Source: Adiantum capillus-veneris
Taxonomy: Eukaryota; Streptophyta; Polypodiopsida; Polypodiales; Pteridaceae
Assembly: GCA_014529385.2 (NCBI GenBank)
Contig: CM043944.1
Location: 81,522,384 to 81,586,383, forward strand
Reading direction: 5' to 3'
DNA length: 64,000 bases
Shown here: positions 1 to 9,507 of the stretch, piece by piece
How positions within the stretch are numbered: position 1 is the first letter of the stretch
Layout: every line of letters starts with the position of its first letter
Notes under the pieces: model-generated
What the model saw: the letters and a program-made list of their open reading frames with translations, nothing else
Told to the model about the DNA's origin: nothing
Database searches by the model: none
Program-made: the position numbers and the translations under genes

Positions 1-356
1 CCGAGCGTAGCCTTGACTTCTCTCGGTAAGAATATATGCTTCTTGCTATGCGTTATTGGACTATGTTACATGAAGTAAAAATAAGCATATTTTTTTCTTT
101 TTTTAGCTTGCTTGTGCGGACATTTACTGCGGAGCACACCTACATTGTTGATATGTTTTCTGGATGTGGTGGCTTGGGCAATGTTTGCGTTGAGTTGTCT
201 AGACACTGTCTCTGCATAGATAGTGATCTAGAGGTCTTCCATCAACATCTTTCACACTTCAAGGCTCCATGTGTACGTGCTATTTCAACAGTTGATGTAG
301 ATAGCGATGAGGAGACTGATTGGCAACAATATGAGCCCGGATCACATTGCCCTTGA
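1..356 (+). CDS. 3' end of a gene with a methyltransferase-like glycine loop (partial, spliced)
   Basis: The window opens inside a coding exon (1-25) that ends at a donor, CTCTCG/GTAAGA. An 81-base T-rich intron (26-106) ends in a strong polypyrimidine tract and TTTTAG. The frame stays open across this junction and runs to a TGA at 354-356. The second exon encodes DMFSGCGGLG, then about 15 residues later the acidic CIDSDLEVF segment. That is the arrangement of SAM-binding motif I followed by the ribose-binding acidic residue, as in DNA C5 or N6/N4 methyltransferases. Placement near the C-terminus resembles methyltransferases in which the catalytic motif comes before the SAM loop. An acidic tail (DVDSDEETDW) ends the protein. 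The catalytic motif, if any, lies outside the window. I do not recognise the exact family; it could be a host gene or a transposon-carried enzyme. Confidence 0.5.
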
Positions 357-621
357 TTGACATCAACATTGGTATTATCTATCGTTTTTTCTAGTGTGTG
401 ATTTTTACGGAACGACGTGTGGCCATGGTGTTTGGGTGCCACTTTTTTGGTATTACTGAAGACATGTTGTTGGTGTTGATCGTCCTTATCAATTCAGCCA
501 TGATTTCATATTTATTATGCTAGATAGAAGTTAGTTGAGAGATTTGGATTTACCAAAGTAATATACCAACACATGCTTTTTTGCGTATGCGATTTCTTCT
601 TCCCGTGAGCATTGGCTGCTG
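357..621. other. 3' flank, no gene seen
   Basis: T-rich non-coding sequence after the stop codon of the preceding gene, probably its 3' untranslated region. No further gene or clear polyadenylation signal was recognised. Confidence 0.3.
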
Positions 622-1062
622 CACGGAAGCAAGTATGGGATGGGGATTTTTTTTGTTTGAATTTTCATGCCGTTATGCTGCCGAAATTTTGATTGCTTGT
701 CAATATAATCATGCTTTTTGTTCATGTTTGGAAACATAATCATGGTTTCATGTATACAGAAAAGTTAGGCAAGCTTCACGGAAGCAAGTATGGAATGGGA
801 AAATGTTTTGTTTGAATTTTCGCGCCGTTATGCTTCCAAAATTTTGATTGCTTGTGAATATAATCATGCTTTTTGTTCATGTTTAGAAACATAATCATGG
901 TTTCATGTATACACAAAAGTTAGGCAAGCTTCACGGAAGCAAGTATAGAATGGGAAAGCTTAACGAAAGTTAGGCAAGCTTTCACGGAAGCAAGTATGGA
1001 ATGGGTTTTTTTTAATTTTTCACGTTGTTATGCTGTTAAAATTTTGATTGCTTGTCAGTATT
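622..1062. repeat. Tandem repeat, ~155-bp unit
   Basis: The landmark CACGGAAGCAAGTATGG recurs at 622, 777 and 932, giving a 155-base period, and again at 983 after an internal deletion that shortens the third unit to about 51 bases. Each full unit also carries a copy of the block containing AAATTTTGATTGCTTGT and, downstream, ATAATCATGGTTTCATG. The copies differ at scattered positions, so the array is not very recent. Confidence 0.85.
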
Positions 1063-1300
1063 TCTTTACACTGTCGGTCTAAGAATATATATAGTTTTAT
1101 ATATAATATTTATATATTATATATATATAATATCTTTTTATTTATTTATTTATATGTGTGTATTTATGTACGTAAGCAGTTCTTCAACTCGGTAAAGTGT
1201 TTTTAAGTACTTGTTTATACAATATATATAGTTATTTATATGTGTGTGTTTATGTACATATGCAGTTCTTCAACTCAGTAAAGTGTTCTTAATTACTATT
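1063..1300. repeat. AT-rich stretch and 86-bp direct duplication
   Basis: The segment 1081-1150 is almost pure TA dinucleotide. It is followed by two direct copies of a block that reads TTATTTATATGTGTG and continues through GCAGTTCTTCAACTC. The copies start at 1146 and 1232, an 86-base period. Confidence 0.7.
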
Positions 1301-1935
1301 TTATATGCAAGATTCTATGCGTGTATCATTACTTTGAGGTCTCTGCCCAAACAAGTACAACCATCAATATTTTTTAGATTCCTAGTTGGCTTATTAGGCA
1401 TTCATCCTTGTTTGCAACAACACCTACATGGACAGGAAACAACATTCTACTAAAAGTAGGGTAAAAATACTAAAGACATGCTCATCTTTTTCTTGCATTA
1501 TATAACAAACTCACTTAGATTTTCTTTTCGTTTGGCTTTCAAACAGCTTGTAGTTACATTTGGCGGTTCAGTTTAGCTACAAGATATCAACAATACCCTA
1601 AGCTATGACAGATCTTGAAGATGTGTTAGTAGACCAGGCCGATTAAAAGTATCACAGCTACTTCAATAATAATAAGTCAGACAGAGGGAGGGGACGGTCC
1701 CAAACCTTGACATATGAATTATGCTCGCCAAGGCACTGAAGAGTGGAACGCCATCATATAGTTAAAATAAGCATCACATAATTAAAATAAGTTGTTTACA
1801 TGCCATAGGTAGGGAATCAAACTTGCACACACACACACACAGAGTACAACTTGCATCACACTAGTACTATTTATCATGTGCTAGTGCATATTTATTTAAA
1901 TATATAAAGTAGTGCATAATTATTTAAATCTTGCC
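1301..1935. other. No gene recognised
   Basis: Non-coding, AT-rich sequence. The only structure seen is a short CA run near 1826-1841. Confidence 0.3.
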
Positions 1936-2280
1936 TCAATCTTCTACCACATTAGAGCCAGAGATGTTGACCAGGTTGATTGTGCGTTTGCAGACAAGCA
2001 AATGGTCAATCTCCGCTTGTAAAGCGGCCCTTCGAAAGCTATCTATGTACCCCCATGTCTCCCACTTGCCCAGAGCTTCTTGCATTGTCTCAAAGCCATC
2101 ATTGAGTTCCTGATCTCCGATGTTGCGAGAGCGATTAAGGTGGTTGAACATCCGGATCGCCTTGTTTGTGTCATGCTCTCTCTGTGTAAACATCTTCTTT
2201 TCTTCAAGGGGTGCGTTGGGGGGGAGTTTGTGTATTTTTCCAACCACCTCATTACCAATAGTTGCATATCCTATAGGCAT
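1936..2280 (-). CDS. Hypothetical 114-residue ORF
   Basis: An open frame of 114 residues with protein-like composition and no low-complexity run. It is charged, with alternating basic and acidic residues (EEKKMFTQREHD, ALQAEIDHLL), and could be largely helical. It has no signal peptide or membrane segment and no motif I recognise. An overlapping plus-strand ORF of 94 residues looks less protein-like. It sits alone between repeats, so it may be a fragment of a transposon gene or a spurious frame. Confidence 0.25.
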   Translation of the reverse strand: MPIGYATIGNEVVGKIHKLPPNAPLEEKKMFTQREHDTNKAIRMFNHLNRSRNIGDQELNDGFETMQEALGKWETWGYIDSFRRAALQAEIDHLLVCKRTINLVNISGSNVVED

Positions 2281-2489
2281 TGTATAAGTACAGGGAAAAT
2301 GAAAAAATCTCTCTTGATTAGCACCTCCGATTCACTTGTGCAGCATATGCTGCTTGCCTTGTAACATTTATATAGGCTAAAGCAGCATGCTCTCAAAAAG
2401 CATTGATAGTGATGGAAGAATGGCATGTGTTAGTGAAATGAGGGGTCCCACTTCTCGAATGCTAACTGCTAAATTGGAGCGTGCAATAA

Positions 2490-2786
2490 TATATGCATGA
2501 TTTGTCAATATGAATATTATGCCCCTATGAATATTATAATCGTCTACTAGTCCACCACTAACTTTTAAAGTGGGGTGTGCAATAAAATATGCACGATTTG
2601 TCACTACGATTATTATTCCCCTATAAAATTTATAAGAATTTAATAGTGCAATGAGTAGCCACCACTAACTGCCTCTCTAAGGGCTCGAGAAACACTATGA
2701 TTATTATTCCTTATGAATACTATAAGAATATAATAGTGCAATGAGTAACCACCACTAACTGCCTCTCTAAGGGCTCGAAAAACATT
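2490..2786. repeat. Diverged direct repeat, ~91-bp unit
   Basis: Two copies of a block starting CACTA(C/T)GATTATTATTCC and ending CTCTAAGGGCTCGA begin at 2602 and 2693. An older, weaker copy with the motif ATATGCA(T/C)GATTTGTCA lies at about 2490-2600. Confidence 0.65.
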
Positions 2787-2836
2787 ATTTGTGGACCCGG
2801 CTTTGGAACCTTTTCACACGCATATGAATAGGCAAA

Positions 2837-2837
2837 C

Positions 2838-2907
<70 letters not shown>
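2837..2907. repeat. Microsatellite (CT)n(CA)n
   Basis: An uninterrupted CT run of about 11 units passes directly into about 24 CA units. Confidence 0.95.
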
Positions 2908-2910
<3 letters not shown>

Positions 2911-3169
2911 AGTAGAAAATTTGCACACAACCTCCTTCTTCACAACAAAAATCCACTTTTACTTAACTCCACTTTCATCTCAATTAAAATGTGGGATATT
3001 TATAAAATATATACATTAAACCAACACATAAACAATTCTATACCAAGTTACTAAATGAAATAATTTGAACCGGCTTGAGAACCTTCTTGCCCAAACTTGA
3101 GCCGGACTTTTTGCATTTTGAACCTATATTTTCTCTAGCACCCTCTCTCCCCCTCATCTCCCACACTTA

Positions 3170-3171
<2 letters not shown>

Positions 3172-3229
<58 letters not shown>
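3172..3229. repeat. Microsatellite (CT)n
   Basis: A pure CT run of about 29 units on the plus strand. Confidence 0.95.
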
Positions 3230-3234
<5 letters not shown>

Positions 3235-3419
3235 GGTACTCTCACACCCCGATCCTATCTCTATTTCACAAGTATGTTTTTCTCACTTCGTCTAATCCTT
3301 CTTCTCTCTCCTTTCCTCGGTACTTATTTGACATACCACAACACCACCTTAGAGAGCATACATATGAGTGAAATCCATGCTTCTATAAACTCAAAAAAGC
3401 ATCACCTTTAGCAAAAAAA

Positions 3420-3616
3420 CACGAATTGATTAACTCGCAAATAAAATTAACCCACAATATAGAGTGTATTACTTAGTGTGCAATGGAAAGATAGATAGAC
3501 CTAGATTGATGGGCGTATATACAATGCTCGGGGGAAAAAACCTCCTAAAGAGGGAAAAAATGCCCCGGTGGTCCTAGTGTGTTCACACACATCACTACCA
3601 CTTGTATATGGTAACA
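3420..3616 (-). mobile_element. 3' LTR of the copia half of the chimeric element (far edge not resolved)
   Basis: Read on the minus strand, the RNase H stop codon is followed by a polypurine tract (CCAGGGGGGATT, plus-strand 3617-3628) and then TGTTACCATATAC at 3616, the usual TG start of a copia LTR. Within it is the motif ATTTTTTCCC, a short spacer, then GGTTTTTTCC (about 3530-3566), which I associate with the R/U5 region of plant copia LTRs. No second copy of this LTR is in the window, so the left end given here is arbitrary. Confidence 0.5.
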
Positions 3617-3691
3617 AATCCCCCCTGGAGTGATGCGGTGAACTAGAGCTGGCACATGAGTAAAGGGAAGTGCCATGCTCTGAGGACATGA

Positions 3692-4177
3692 TCAGTCCAC
3701 AAAGGGGAGTAAGCCCAAAGCTTTGCAGAAAGCTTCAAGCTTCTCACGAGACAATGCCTTTGTGAAAAGATCTTCAAGGTTGTCCTGTGTTGGCACATAA
3801 GCCAAGCTGATCTCTCCTGCTGAGAGCCTCTCCCTGAAATAGTGGTAATGCACCTCAATGTGCTTTGTGCGAGCATGAAAAATTGGGTTCCTCGCAAGTA
3901 CCAATGCGCTTTGACTGTCAGTGTAGATAGTGTTGGCAGTGTCCTGTCCGACACCCAAATCAGCCATAAGGCGTCTGAGCCATACACACTCAACCGTAGC
4001 TGTGAAGACTACCCTGTACTTAGCCTCACAACTCAAAGTGGCCATAGTAGGTTGCTTCTTGCTCAACCATGATATACATGAACTGCCAAGCATGAAACAA
4101 AAACCACTTGTGGACACTCGCGTGTCAAAACAACCAGCCCAATCTGAGTCCGAAAAAGCATGTAAGTCTTGCGGCAA
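3692..4177 (-). pseudogene. Copia RNase H domain and polyprotein C-terminus
   Basis: This frame holds the Ty1/copia RNase H. It has the DSDWAG start with the first catalytic acid, CISWLSKKQ, SCEAKY (normally S-x-E-A-E-Y, so the second Glu of this box is Lys here), YTDSQSALVL with the third acid, and RTKHIEVHYHYFRE. It ends with the usual copia tail DLFTKALSREKLEAF and a stop just before the polypurine tract. The upstream frame (4249-4692) carries the rest of the reverse transcriptase, so a frameshift or short deletion separates them. RNase H would remove the RNA template during reverse transcription in the virus-like particle. Confidence 0.85.
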
Positions 4178-4248
4178 TGATCCCCCCTTGGATAAAACAA
4201 GCCAAGATGTAAAGTGACACTAAGGTAGCGGAAAATCCTCTTGACAGC

Positions 4249-4692
4249 CTACCAATGCTTAGACCTTGGGCTATGCATAAATTTGCTGACCTGTGAGACT
4301 GCAAACGGAATATCCGGCCTCGTGTTGCATACATAAATGAGGCAGCCAATAGCAGTTTGATAAAGCGTGACATCAGTAGGATCGCCAGCATCATGTATAC
4401 TCAACTTCAAACTTGTTTCCATGAGAGTGGCAATAGGTTTGCAATCCTCAAGTCCAAACTTACCTAGCAATGTCTCTATGTAACTTTTCTGACACAAGGC
4501 AATACCACCATCACACTGCTTAAACTGTATACCCAAGTAATGATGCAGCAGCCCCAAATCTTTCATCTTGAAAGTAGCATTCAAATCAGGCATAAATTCA
4601 ACAATATGTCTCTCATTTGGTCTAGTGATCAACAAATCATCGACATAAAGAACCACAATGAGAAGTACATCACCCTCACGCTTTACATACAA
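4249..4692 (-). pseudogene. Copia reverse transcriptase, C-terminal half
   Basis: This frame contains the catalytic YVDD box (LYVDDLLIT), then FKMKDLG, HYLGIQF and a connection region with YQTAIGCLIYVCNTRPDI and FAVSQVSKFMHSP, all typical of copia RVT_2. It is separated by frameshift from the N-terminal half (4723-5464) and from RNase H (3692-4177), so the enzyme cannot be made as one chain although the YVDD residues are intact. Confidence 0.88.
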
Positions 4693-4722
4693 TGTGCTTT
4701 CTATTGGATGCTTACAAAAGCC

Positions 4723-5464
4723 TCATTTGACCAAATGAGTGTCAAGTTTCTCATACCAAGTACGAGGAGATTGCTTCAACCCATACAAAGCCTTCTTACA
4801 TCTGCACACTTTGTCCTCTTGTCCTTTTATGACAAAACCGCGAGGCTGTGTTACATAAACTTCCTCAAATATGTCACCATTCAAGAAAGCAGTAACAATA
4901 TCTGATTGATGTACATCCCAACCAAAGTGAGTTTCCAATGCACATAGAAAATGCACAGTAGTCATGCGACAAGTGGGAGAAAAAGTATCTTCATAATCAA
5001 TACCTTTTTGCTGTGCATAACCCTTTGCAACAAGTCGAGCCTTATGGCGATCGATCTCACCATCCAACTTGCGTTTCAACTTGTAAACCCACTTCATACC
5101 AATGGCCTTTTTGCTAGGAGGCAAATCACATAAAGTCCATGTGTCATTTTCTATAAGTGCATCATATTTTGATTGCAGCCATCCCATTTTTTGAATTCCG
5201 TGCTTCATCAAAAGAGAGAGGCTCCTGAACATCATGTAAGCTAGACACAGCCAAAGCATAACAATCTGATGCATAAGATGCATGGCGAGAGCCTGAACGA
5301 GTATGACTAGACAAAGGTGCATCCAATTTACTGTCATGCAAAGTGTGCACCAGCCATTTTGGCATACCTCTAGCCTGCTCATTTTCAGCCCTTTCCTCAT
5401 CAAGTACATCATGTACATTTGCATTAGTAATAGGCTCATCTATAGCATTTTCAAAAACCCCCAT
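4723..5464 (-). pseudogene. Copia reverse transcriptase, N-terminal half, with a frameshift
   Basis: From about 5170 down to 4723 the frame reads KYDALIENDTWTL, WVYKLKRKLDG, RHKARLVAKGYAQQ, GIDYEDTFSP, SDIVTAFLNGDIFEEVYV and KALYGLKQSPRTWYEKL, the standard start of RVT_2. The catalytic Asp of the SDIVTAFLNG box is present. Upstream the correct frame shifts (5162-5464 encodes YALAVSSLHDVQEPLSFDEA), so a frameshift lies near 5165-5190. Confidence 0.88.
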
Positions 5465-5495
5465 AGGTTGTACATTTGCCTCATTGGAACTTACA

Positions 5496-5789
5496 TTAGT
5501 AAGGGCTTAATAGAATCTTCCACAAACAGTACATCCCATGAAACAAGAATACATTTTTTTGCAGATGATACAACCTGTAACCTTTTCTTTCAGCACTATA
5601 ACCAACAAAAATACATTTGACAGCCTTATCAACCAATTTTTTGTGCTGTGTTTGTGGCACCAAAGCATATGCCAAACAACCAAAAACACGCATGTGCTCA
5701 ATAGAAGGCTTTCTATCATGCCATGCTTCATATGGAGTAACAGACTTCAAGCTTTCATAGGACACCTGTTTAGTACATAAGTGGCACAC
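5496..5789 (-). pseudogene. Copia integrase C-terminal region
   Basis: The frame reads VTPYEAWHDRKPSIEHMRVFGCLAY, then KAVKCIFVGYSAERKGYRLY, the conserved C-terminal half of copia integrase. It is cut off from the catalytic core (5926-6795) by roughly 130 bases in which the frame is lost and the conserved third catalytic Glu is not in register. Confidence 0.85.
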
Positions 5790-5925
5790 ATGATGGCCTC
5801 AAGCCAAAAAGAATGCGGCAAAGCTTGACTTTTGACCATACATCATGCCATTTCCGCAAGCGACCTGTTTTTCCTCTCAACAACACCATTTTGCTGAGAT
5901 GCATAAGGCACTGTAAATTGGTGTT

Positions 5926-6795
5926 TTATCCCACGACTAGCCAGAAATGCATTGAATTCATGAGACATATACTCCCCCCTCGATCGGAGCGGAGGGTGTC
6001 TATAGTATATTTTGATACATTTTCAGCCATAGCCATAAATTGTTTGAAGTACATAAAAACTTCGGACTCTGCTTTAAGCGGAAATACCCATGCATGCCTG
6101 GAGTAATCATTAGTGAAAGTCACAAAGTAAAGGTAATTGCCCAAGGACGGAGTTTGCATGGGCCCACAAACATCACTATGCATAAGCTGCAACCTGCATG
6201 TGGCCCTAACTGAACCATCCTTTGGAGACTTAGAACGCTGCATTTTACCTAGAATACAGCCTTCACAAACATGTTTGATAGGTGCTTCAAGAGGCGGCAA
6301 AGAAGCAACCATATCAGATTTTGGCAAACGCAGCCAATTGGCAAAATTCAGATGACCAAAACGTGCATGCCAAAGTTTTGCATCAAAAATAGCCCTTGAA
6401 TCTGCAACTACATTTGCAAAAGTTTGTCCACACTTGTCATACAAAGTGAGCTTATACAACCCACGACACAAAAGCCCAGATGGAACAATTTCATCACCAA
6501 AGCTGAGATCATGAACGATACATCTGTCATCCACAAATTTGACTACAAGTCCAAGTCTAGCAAGTGCAAATACAGACAAAAGATTCTTCTTGATCCCAGG
6601 TACATAAAGTGCATCAACAAGTGTGAAGGAATTGCCATTTGTAGCAATAAGCACAATCTTTCCAACTCCTTGAACTTGATAAGAGGCATTGTTGGCACAA
6701 GTGACTAAATTCCCATGAGGGATAGACTCAAGAGAGGTGAACAATTCACGATGTGAGGTAATGTGCTTTGTAGCACCACTGTCGAAATACCACAC
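5926..6795 (-). pseudogene. Copia protease, GAG-pre-integrase and integrase core
   Basis: A 289-residue frame with three domains in order. Residues about 1-110 are the aspartic protease, beginning WYFDSGATKHI with the catalytic DSG. Residues about 140-190 are the GAG-pre-integrase zinc domain (LWHARFGHLN, then CEGCILGKMQRS; an H-H-C-C set). From about 205 comes the integrase core, with the first Asp in LMHSDVCGP and the second in TLRSDRGG. The frame then breaks, so the third acid is missing. The product would mature Gag-Pol and insert the cDNA. Confidence 0.9.
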
Positions 6796-6902
6796 ATGTG
6801 AATCTGCAGCAACTGAAAAGCATGCATCATGGACATCAGGATTGTAAGTGCACTCTACGCTAAAAGCCCATTCTGCATCAACATCAGCATTACAATCTCC
6901 TT

Positions 6903-7464
6903 TTACAGAAGACTCAACAATGGCTGCATTTGATTTGCAGTGGAACCACCCTCTTTCTTCTTAGCCTCTTTGGCCTTCAACTTAGGAAACGACTTGATCA
7001 AGTGATCATGAGCTTTACAATAATGGCAACACATTTTCTTTTTGCTCTTATCACCAAAATTTCTAGACGAATTGTTGCCAACAGAAGCATTAGGAACAGA
7101 AGTTTTGCCACGCGCAGTAAAACCATAAGAAGTGGCTGCATTGGTGTTACCACCCTTTATTTGAGAAGCAATAAAAGCCTGTTCAACTGCATGCTGTCTA
7201 GTCCTCTTTTTTTTGGAAAGTGACTCTTTTAATAGCAATGTGCAAAATGCATCAAACTTGACAACTTCTAGGTTTCCTTGGGTCATAAGTCTCCAAGTAC
7301 TAGCAAAAGTCTGGTAAGAATCTGGTAAGGCATCAAGAACAGTCTGCACAAGGGAATTGTCTGAAATGACCTCACCTGCAGAAATAAGTTGCTCATTGAT
7401 ATCCTTGACACCAGTAAGAAAAGTGTCCATATCATCTTCCTCATGCATAATCTTTGACTCCAGA
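6903..7464 (-). pseudogene. Copia gag, 5'-truncated at the chimeric junction
   Basis: The frame gives a UBN2-type copia gag: DTFLTGVKDINEQLISAGEVISDN, VLDALPDSYQTF, then LLLKESLSKKKRTR. A zinc knuckle follows, CCHYCKAHDHLIKSFPK, in which the last Cys of CCHC is replaced by Ser. The N-terminal part of gag is absent: the copia sequence starts at about 7464, where the gypsy gag stops matching its paralogue. The downstream protease is in another frame. Confidence 0.85.
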
Positions 7465-9090
7465 GATAAAAGCATCATGTTCTCTTACCTTTCCCCAAGC
7501 ATGGCATAGAGGAGATCCTTTGTGGTGAGTTTGGTGAGTCTCCTCCTCTTGGATTTCAACCAAGGAAGCTCTAGGAGGATCTTGGCGGTTGTTCTTTTGG
7601 GGACAAGTGCGGTACGCATGCCCTTGTTCGCCGCACTTGAAACACCGGTTATCCTTACGATAACGCTCAAGCTCTTCAGGAGAGATTTTATTCTTACCTT
7701 TGTAAACTCCCTTCTCTTTAGCTTTGTTGGAGTTGCCCTTAGGAGACTTTTGGACATTGTCCTTCCCCTTAGGCTCATTGGAACCCTTGTTTTTCGGGGG
7801 CTTATTATTTCTTTTTGCCCCCGTTTGGAAATTGATTCGAGAGGCGACCATAGTATGGTGTATTACCGCCGATATGGTACGTGGCCTTTGGGAGTTGACA
7901 TACTCCGCCATTTCTTCGGTCAAGCCCGCACAAAATTGTTGCTTTTGCTCTCCAAAATCCAACTTTTTGAAGACAGTGGCTTTGAGTTGTAGGTCCCAAA
8001 ACTTGTCTACATATTTGTGGATAGATTCATTGGGAGAGAGCTTTAAGCTTCGCCATTCGGTGAGTACTTTTTCTTTGGCATCGGTGGCCAAAAACTGATT
8101 CAAAATGGAAGCTCTTAAAGCTTTCCATGTTCGTGGAGCTTCACCGTTGGCTCGTAGGCTAGACCACCATTGTCTAGCGGACTTTTGAAAGTGCATAGCT
8201 ACATGGCATAGCTTAGAGGACTCCGTGAAGCCCTCATCTCCAAACGCCGCATCGAATTGTTGGATAAAGGCCAAGACTTTGTCCGTAGCACCAAAGGTAC
8301 CATCATAGGTAAGGAAAGAGATGCTCTTCCCTCCCTCTTTGAATTTCTTCAACTTGGACGACCTCTTCCATGCAGCATAGGATTTCATATGGCCTCTTGT
8401 TTTTGATGGTTCAAAGGTTGCACCATCACTTTCTTCAGAAGGTGAAGAATTTGAAGAAGGTGGAGAAGAGGGTGACCTCTTTCTCGCCTTTTTCTTGTCT
8501 TGATCTTTGTCGTCTTCACCATAGCTTTCATAAGAGGAAGAGGATGAAGAAGATGGAGAAGAGGGTGTCCTCTTTCTTGCCTTTTTCTTCTCTTGCTTTT
8601 TATCATCCCTCTTTGAATTATGGCGTGGAGAAGAGTGTGATGGTCTTTTCCGCTTTGGTGGTGATGGAGAGCGTTTAGCCCGCCGTCTTTGTGGAGCCAT
8701 CTCCGCCGAGGTGGCGGGAGACTCACTTCTTTCTCGTTCCTTCGGTGGAGGCTCTTGAGTTCTCCTTTGGGAAGGAGATGCATAATCAAGAAGTAAATTC
8801 TTGAGCCCTTCATATGGATTCTCTTCTTCTTCCCAAATCGGAGAGAGACCTCTTTTGGTAGTCTCACAAGGAGGCTTCCTAGGTGTTCTCTCGTCATGGT
8901 GATGAGCTTGGAGAATCCCGTGAGCACGGAGCTGCCGTTGCACTTCACTTTGGAGAGATGGATTGCCCATGGCTTGTTGAAGCCTAGAAACAAGATAGTT
9001 AACAAGCATTGAAGCATCATTAGTAGCTTGCTCATGAGCAAAATCAAAGTTATCAACATTAATTTCACTCTCTTTACTATTGTCAGCCAT
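7441..9090 (-). CDS. Ty3/gypsy Gag, near-complete, C-terminus replaced by copia sequence
   Basis: A 549-residue open frame with no internal stop. Residues about 110-225 are an Arg/Ser/Lys-rich region (SPSPPKRKRPS, two KKKARKR blocks next to poly-Ser). Residues about 240-415 are the Retrotrans_gag core (KSISFLTYDG, RQWWSSLRANGE, LTEWRSLKL, FCAGLTEEMAEYV). A perfect CCHC zinc knuckle, CFKCGEQGHAYRTC, lies at about 483-496. The last match to the plus-strand paralogue (26,280-26,450) is VREHDAFI; the paralogue continues into protease while this copy reads SGVKDYA and stops, because copia DNA begins there. The start Met matches the paralogue at 25,003. Gag forms the particle and binds RNA. Confidence 0.88.
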   Translation of the reverse strand: MADNSKESEINVDNFDFAHEQATNDASMLVNYLVSRLQQAMGNPSLQSEVQRQLRAHGILQAHHHDERTPRKPPCETTKRGLSPIWEEEENPYEGLKNLLLDYASPSQRRTQEPPPKERERSESPATSAEMAPQRRRAKRSPSPPKRKRPSHSSPRHNSKRDDKKQEKKKARKRTPSSPSSSSSSSYESYGEDDKDQDKKKARKRSPSSPPSSNSSPSEESDGATFEPSKTRGHMKSYAAWKRSSKLKKFKEGGKSISFLTYDGTFGATDKVLAFIQQFDAAFGDEGFTESSKLCHVAMHFQKSARQWWSSLRANGEAPRTWKALRASILNQFLATDAKEKVLTEWRSLKLSPNESIHKYVDKFWDLQLKATVFKKLDFGEQKQQFCAGLTEEMAEYVNSQRPRTISAVIHHTMVASRINFQTGAKRNNKPPKNKGSNEPKGKDNVQKSPKGNSNKAKEKGVYKGKNKISPEELERYRKDNRCFKCGEQGHAYRTCPQKNNRQDPPRASLVEIQEEETHQTHHKGSPLCHAWGKVREHDAFISGVKDYA

Positions 9091-9494
9091 TCTAACAACT
9101 TTTAGGTGTAAACTTTTTAGGTGTACTTTGGCACTTCAAGCCCTAGTTGCTACTCCTCTTTACCCCTTTAGAAAAAGCACTCAAGCTACTATAATCGTGG
9201 CTCAAATACCATTACTTGCAAAGAATAGAAGAGAGGGTCTTTCGACACCAAAACAACACCGGCTCCTGTCAAGCTTCTAATAGCTCAATAGTGGTTAAGC
9301 CGTTGGCAAGCCCCGTAGGACTCCACTATTAAGACCATAGCTCTTGACGGTGATGCCCCGTTAACTGCACGAAGGCAGGCGCATTGCAAGGCTGAAAAAT
9401 CCCTATTCTACTTACTCATAGGCAATTAATAATACCAACCATTTGTAACTAGCTTGAGGACCTCCCTTCTTGAGCAAGAAAAGAGAAACCTTGA
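9091..9494 (-). other. Untranslated leader of the gypsy element
   Basis: The stretch between the primer-binding site and the gag start codon. It aligns by eye with 24,600-25,002 on the plus strand, sharing GAGCTA near the gene-proximal part and GTGGAGTC(T/C) blocks. No ORF of note. Confidence 0.7.
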
Positions 9495-9506
9495 GCTCTG
9501 ATACCA
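9495..9506 (-). promoter_or_regulatory. Primer-binding site (tRNA-iMet type)
   Basis: The minus strand reads TGGTATCAGAGC exactly, the classic plant retrotransposon site complementary to the 3' end of initiator methionine tRNA. One base separates it from the LTR end. Confidence 0.95.
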
Positions 9507-9507
9507 A

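Noticed and set aside
3842-4905. Plus-strand ORFs over the copia RT and RNase H region
   Set aside because: Antisense shadows of the minus-strand pol domains.
7522-8098. Plus-strand ORFs of 124-156 residues opposite the gypsy gag
   Set aside because: They are antisense to a gag gene with clear domains and have no motif of their own; the same holds for 8,385-9,098 minus in another frame.
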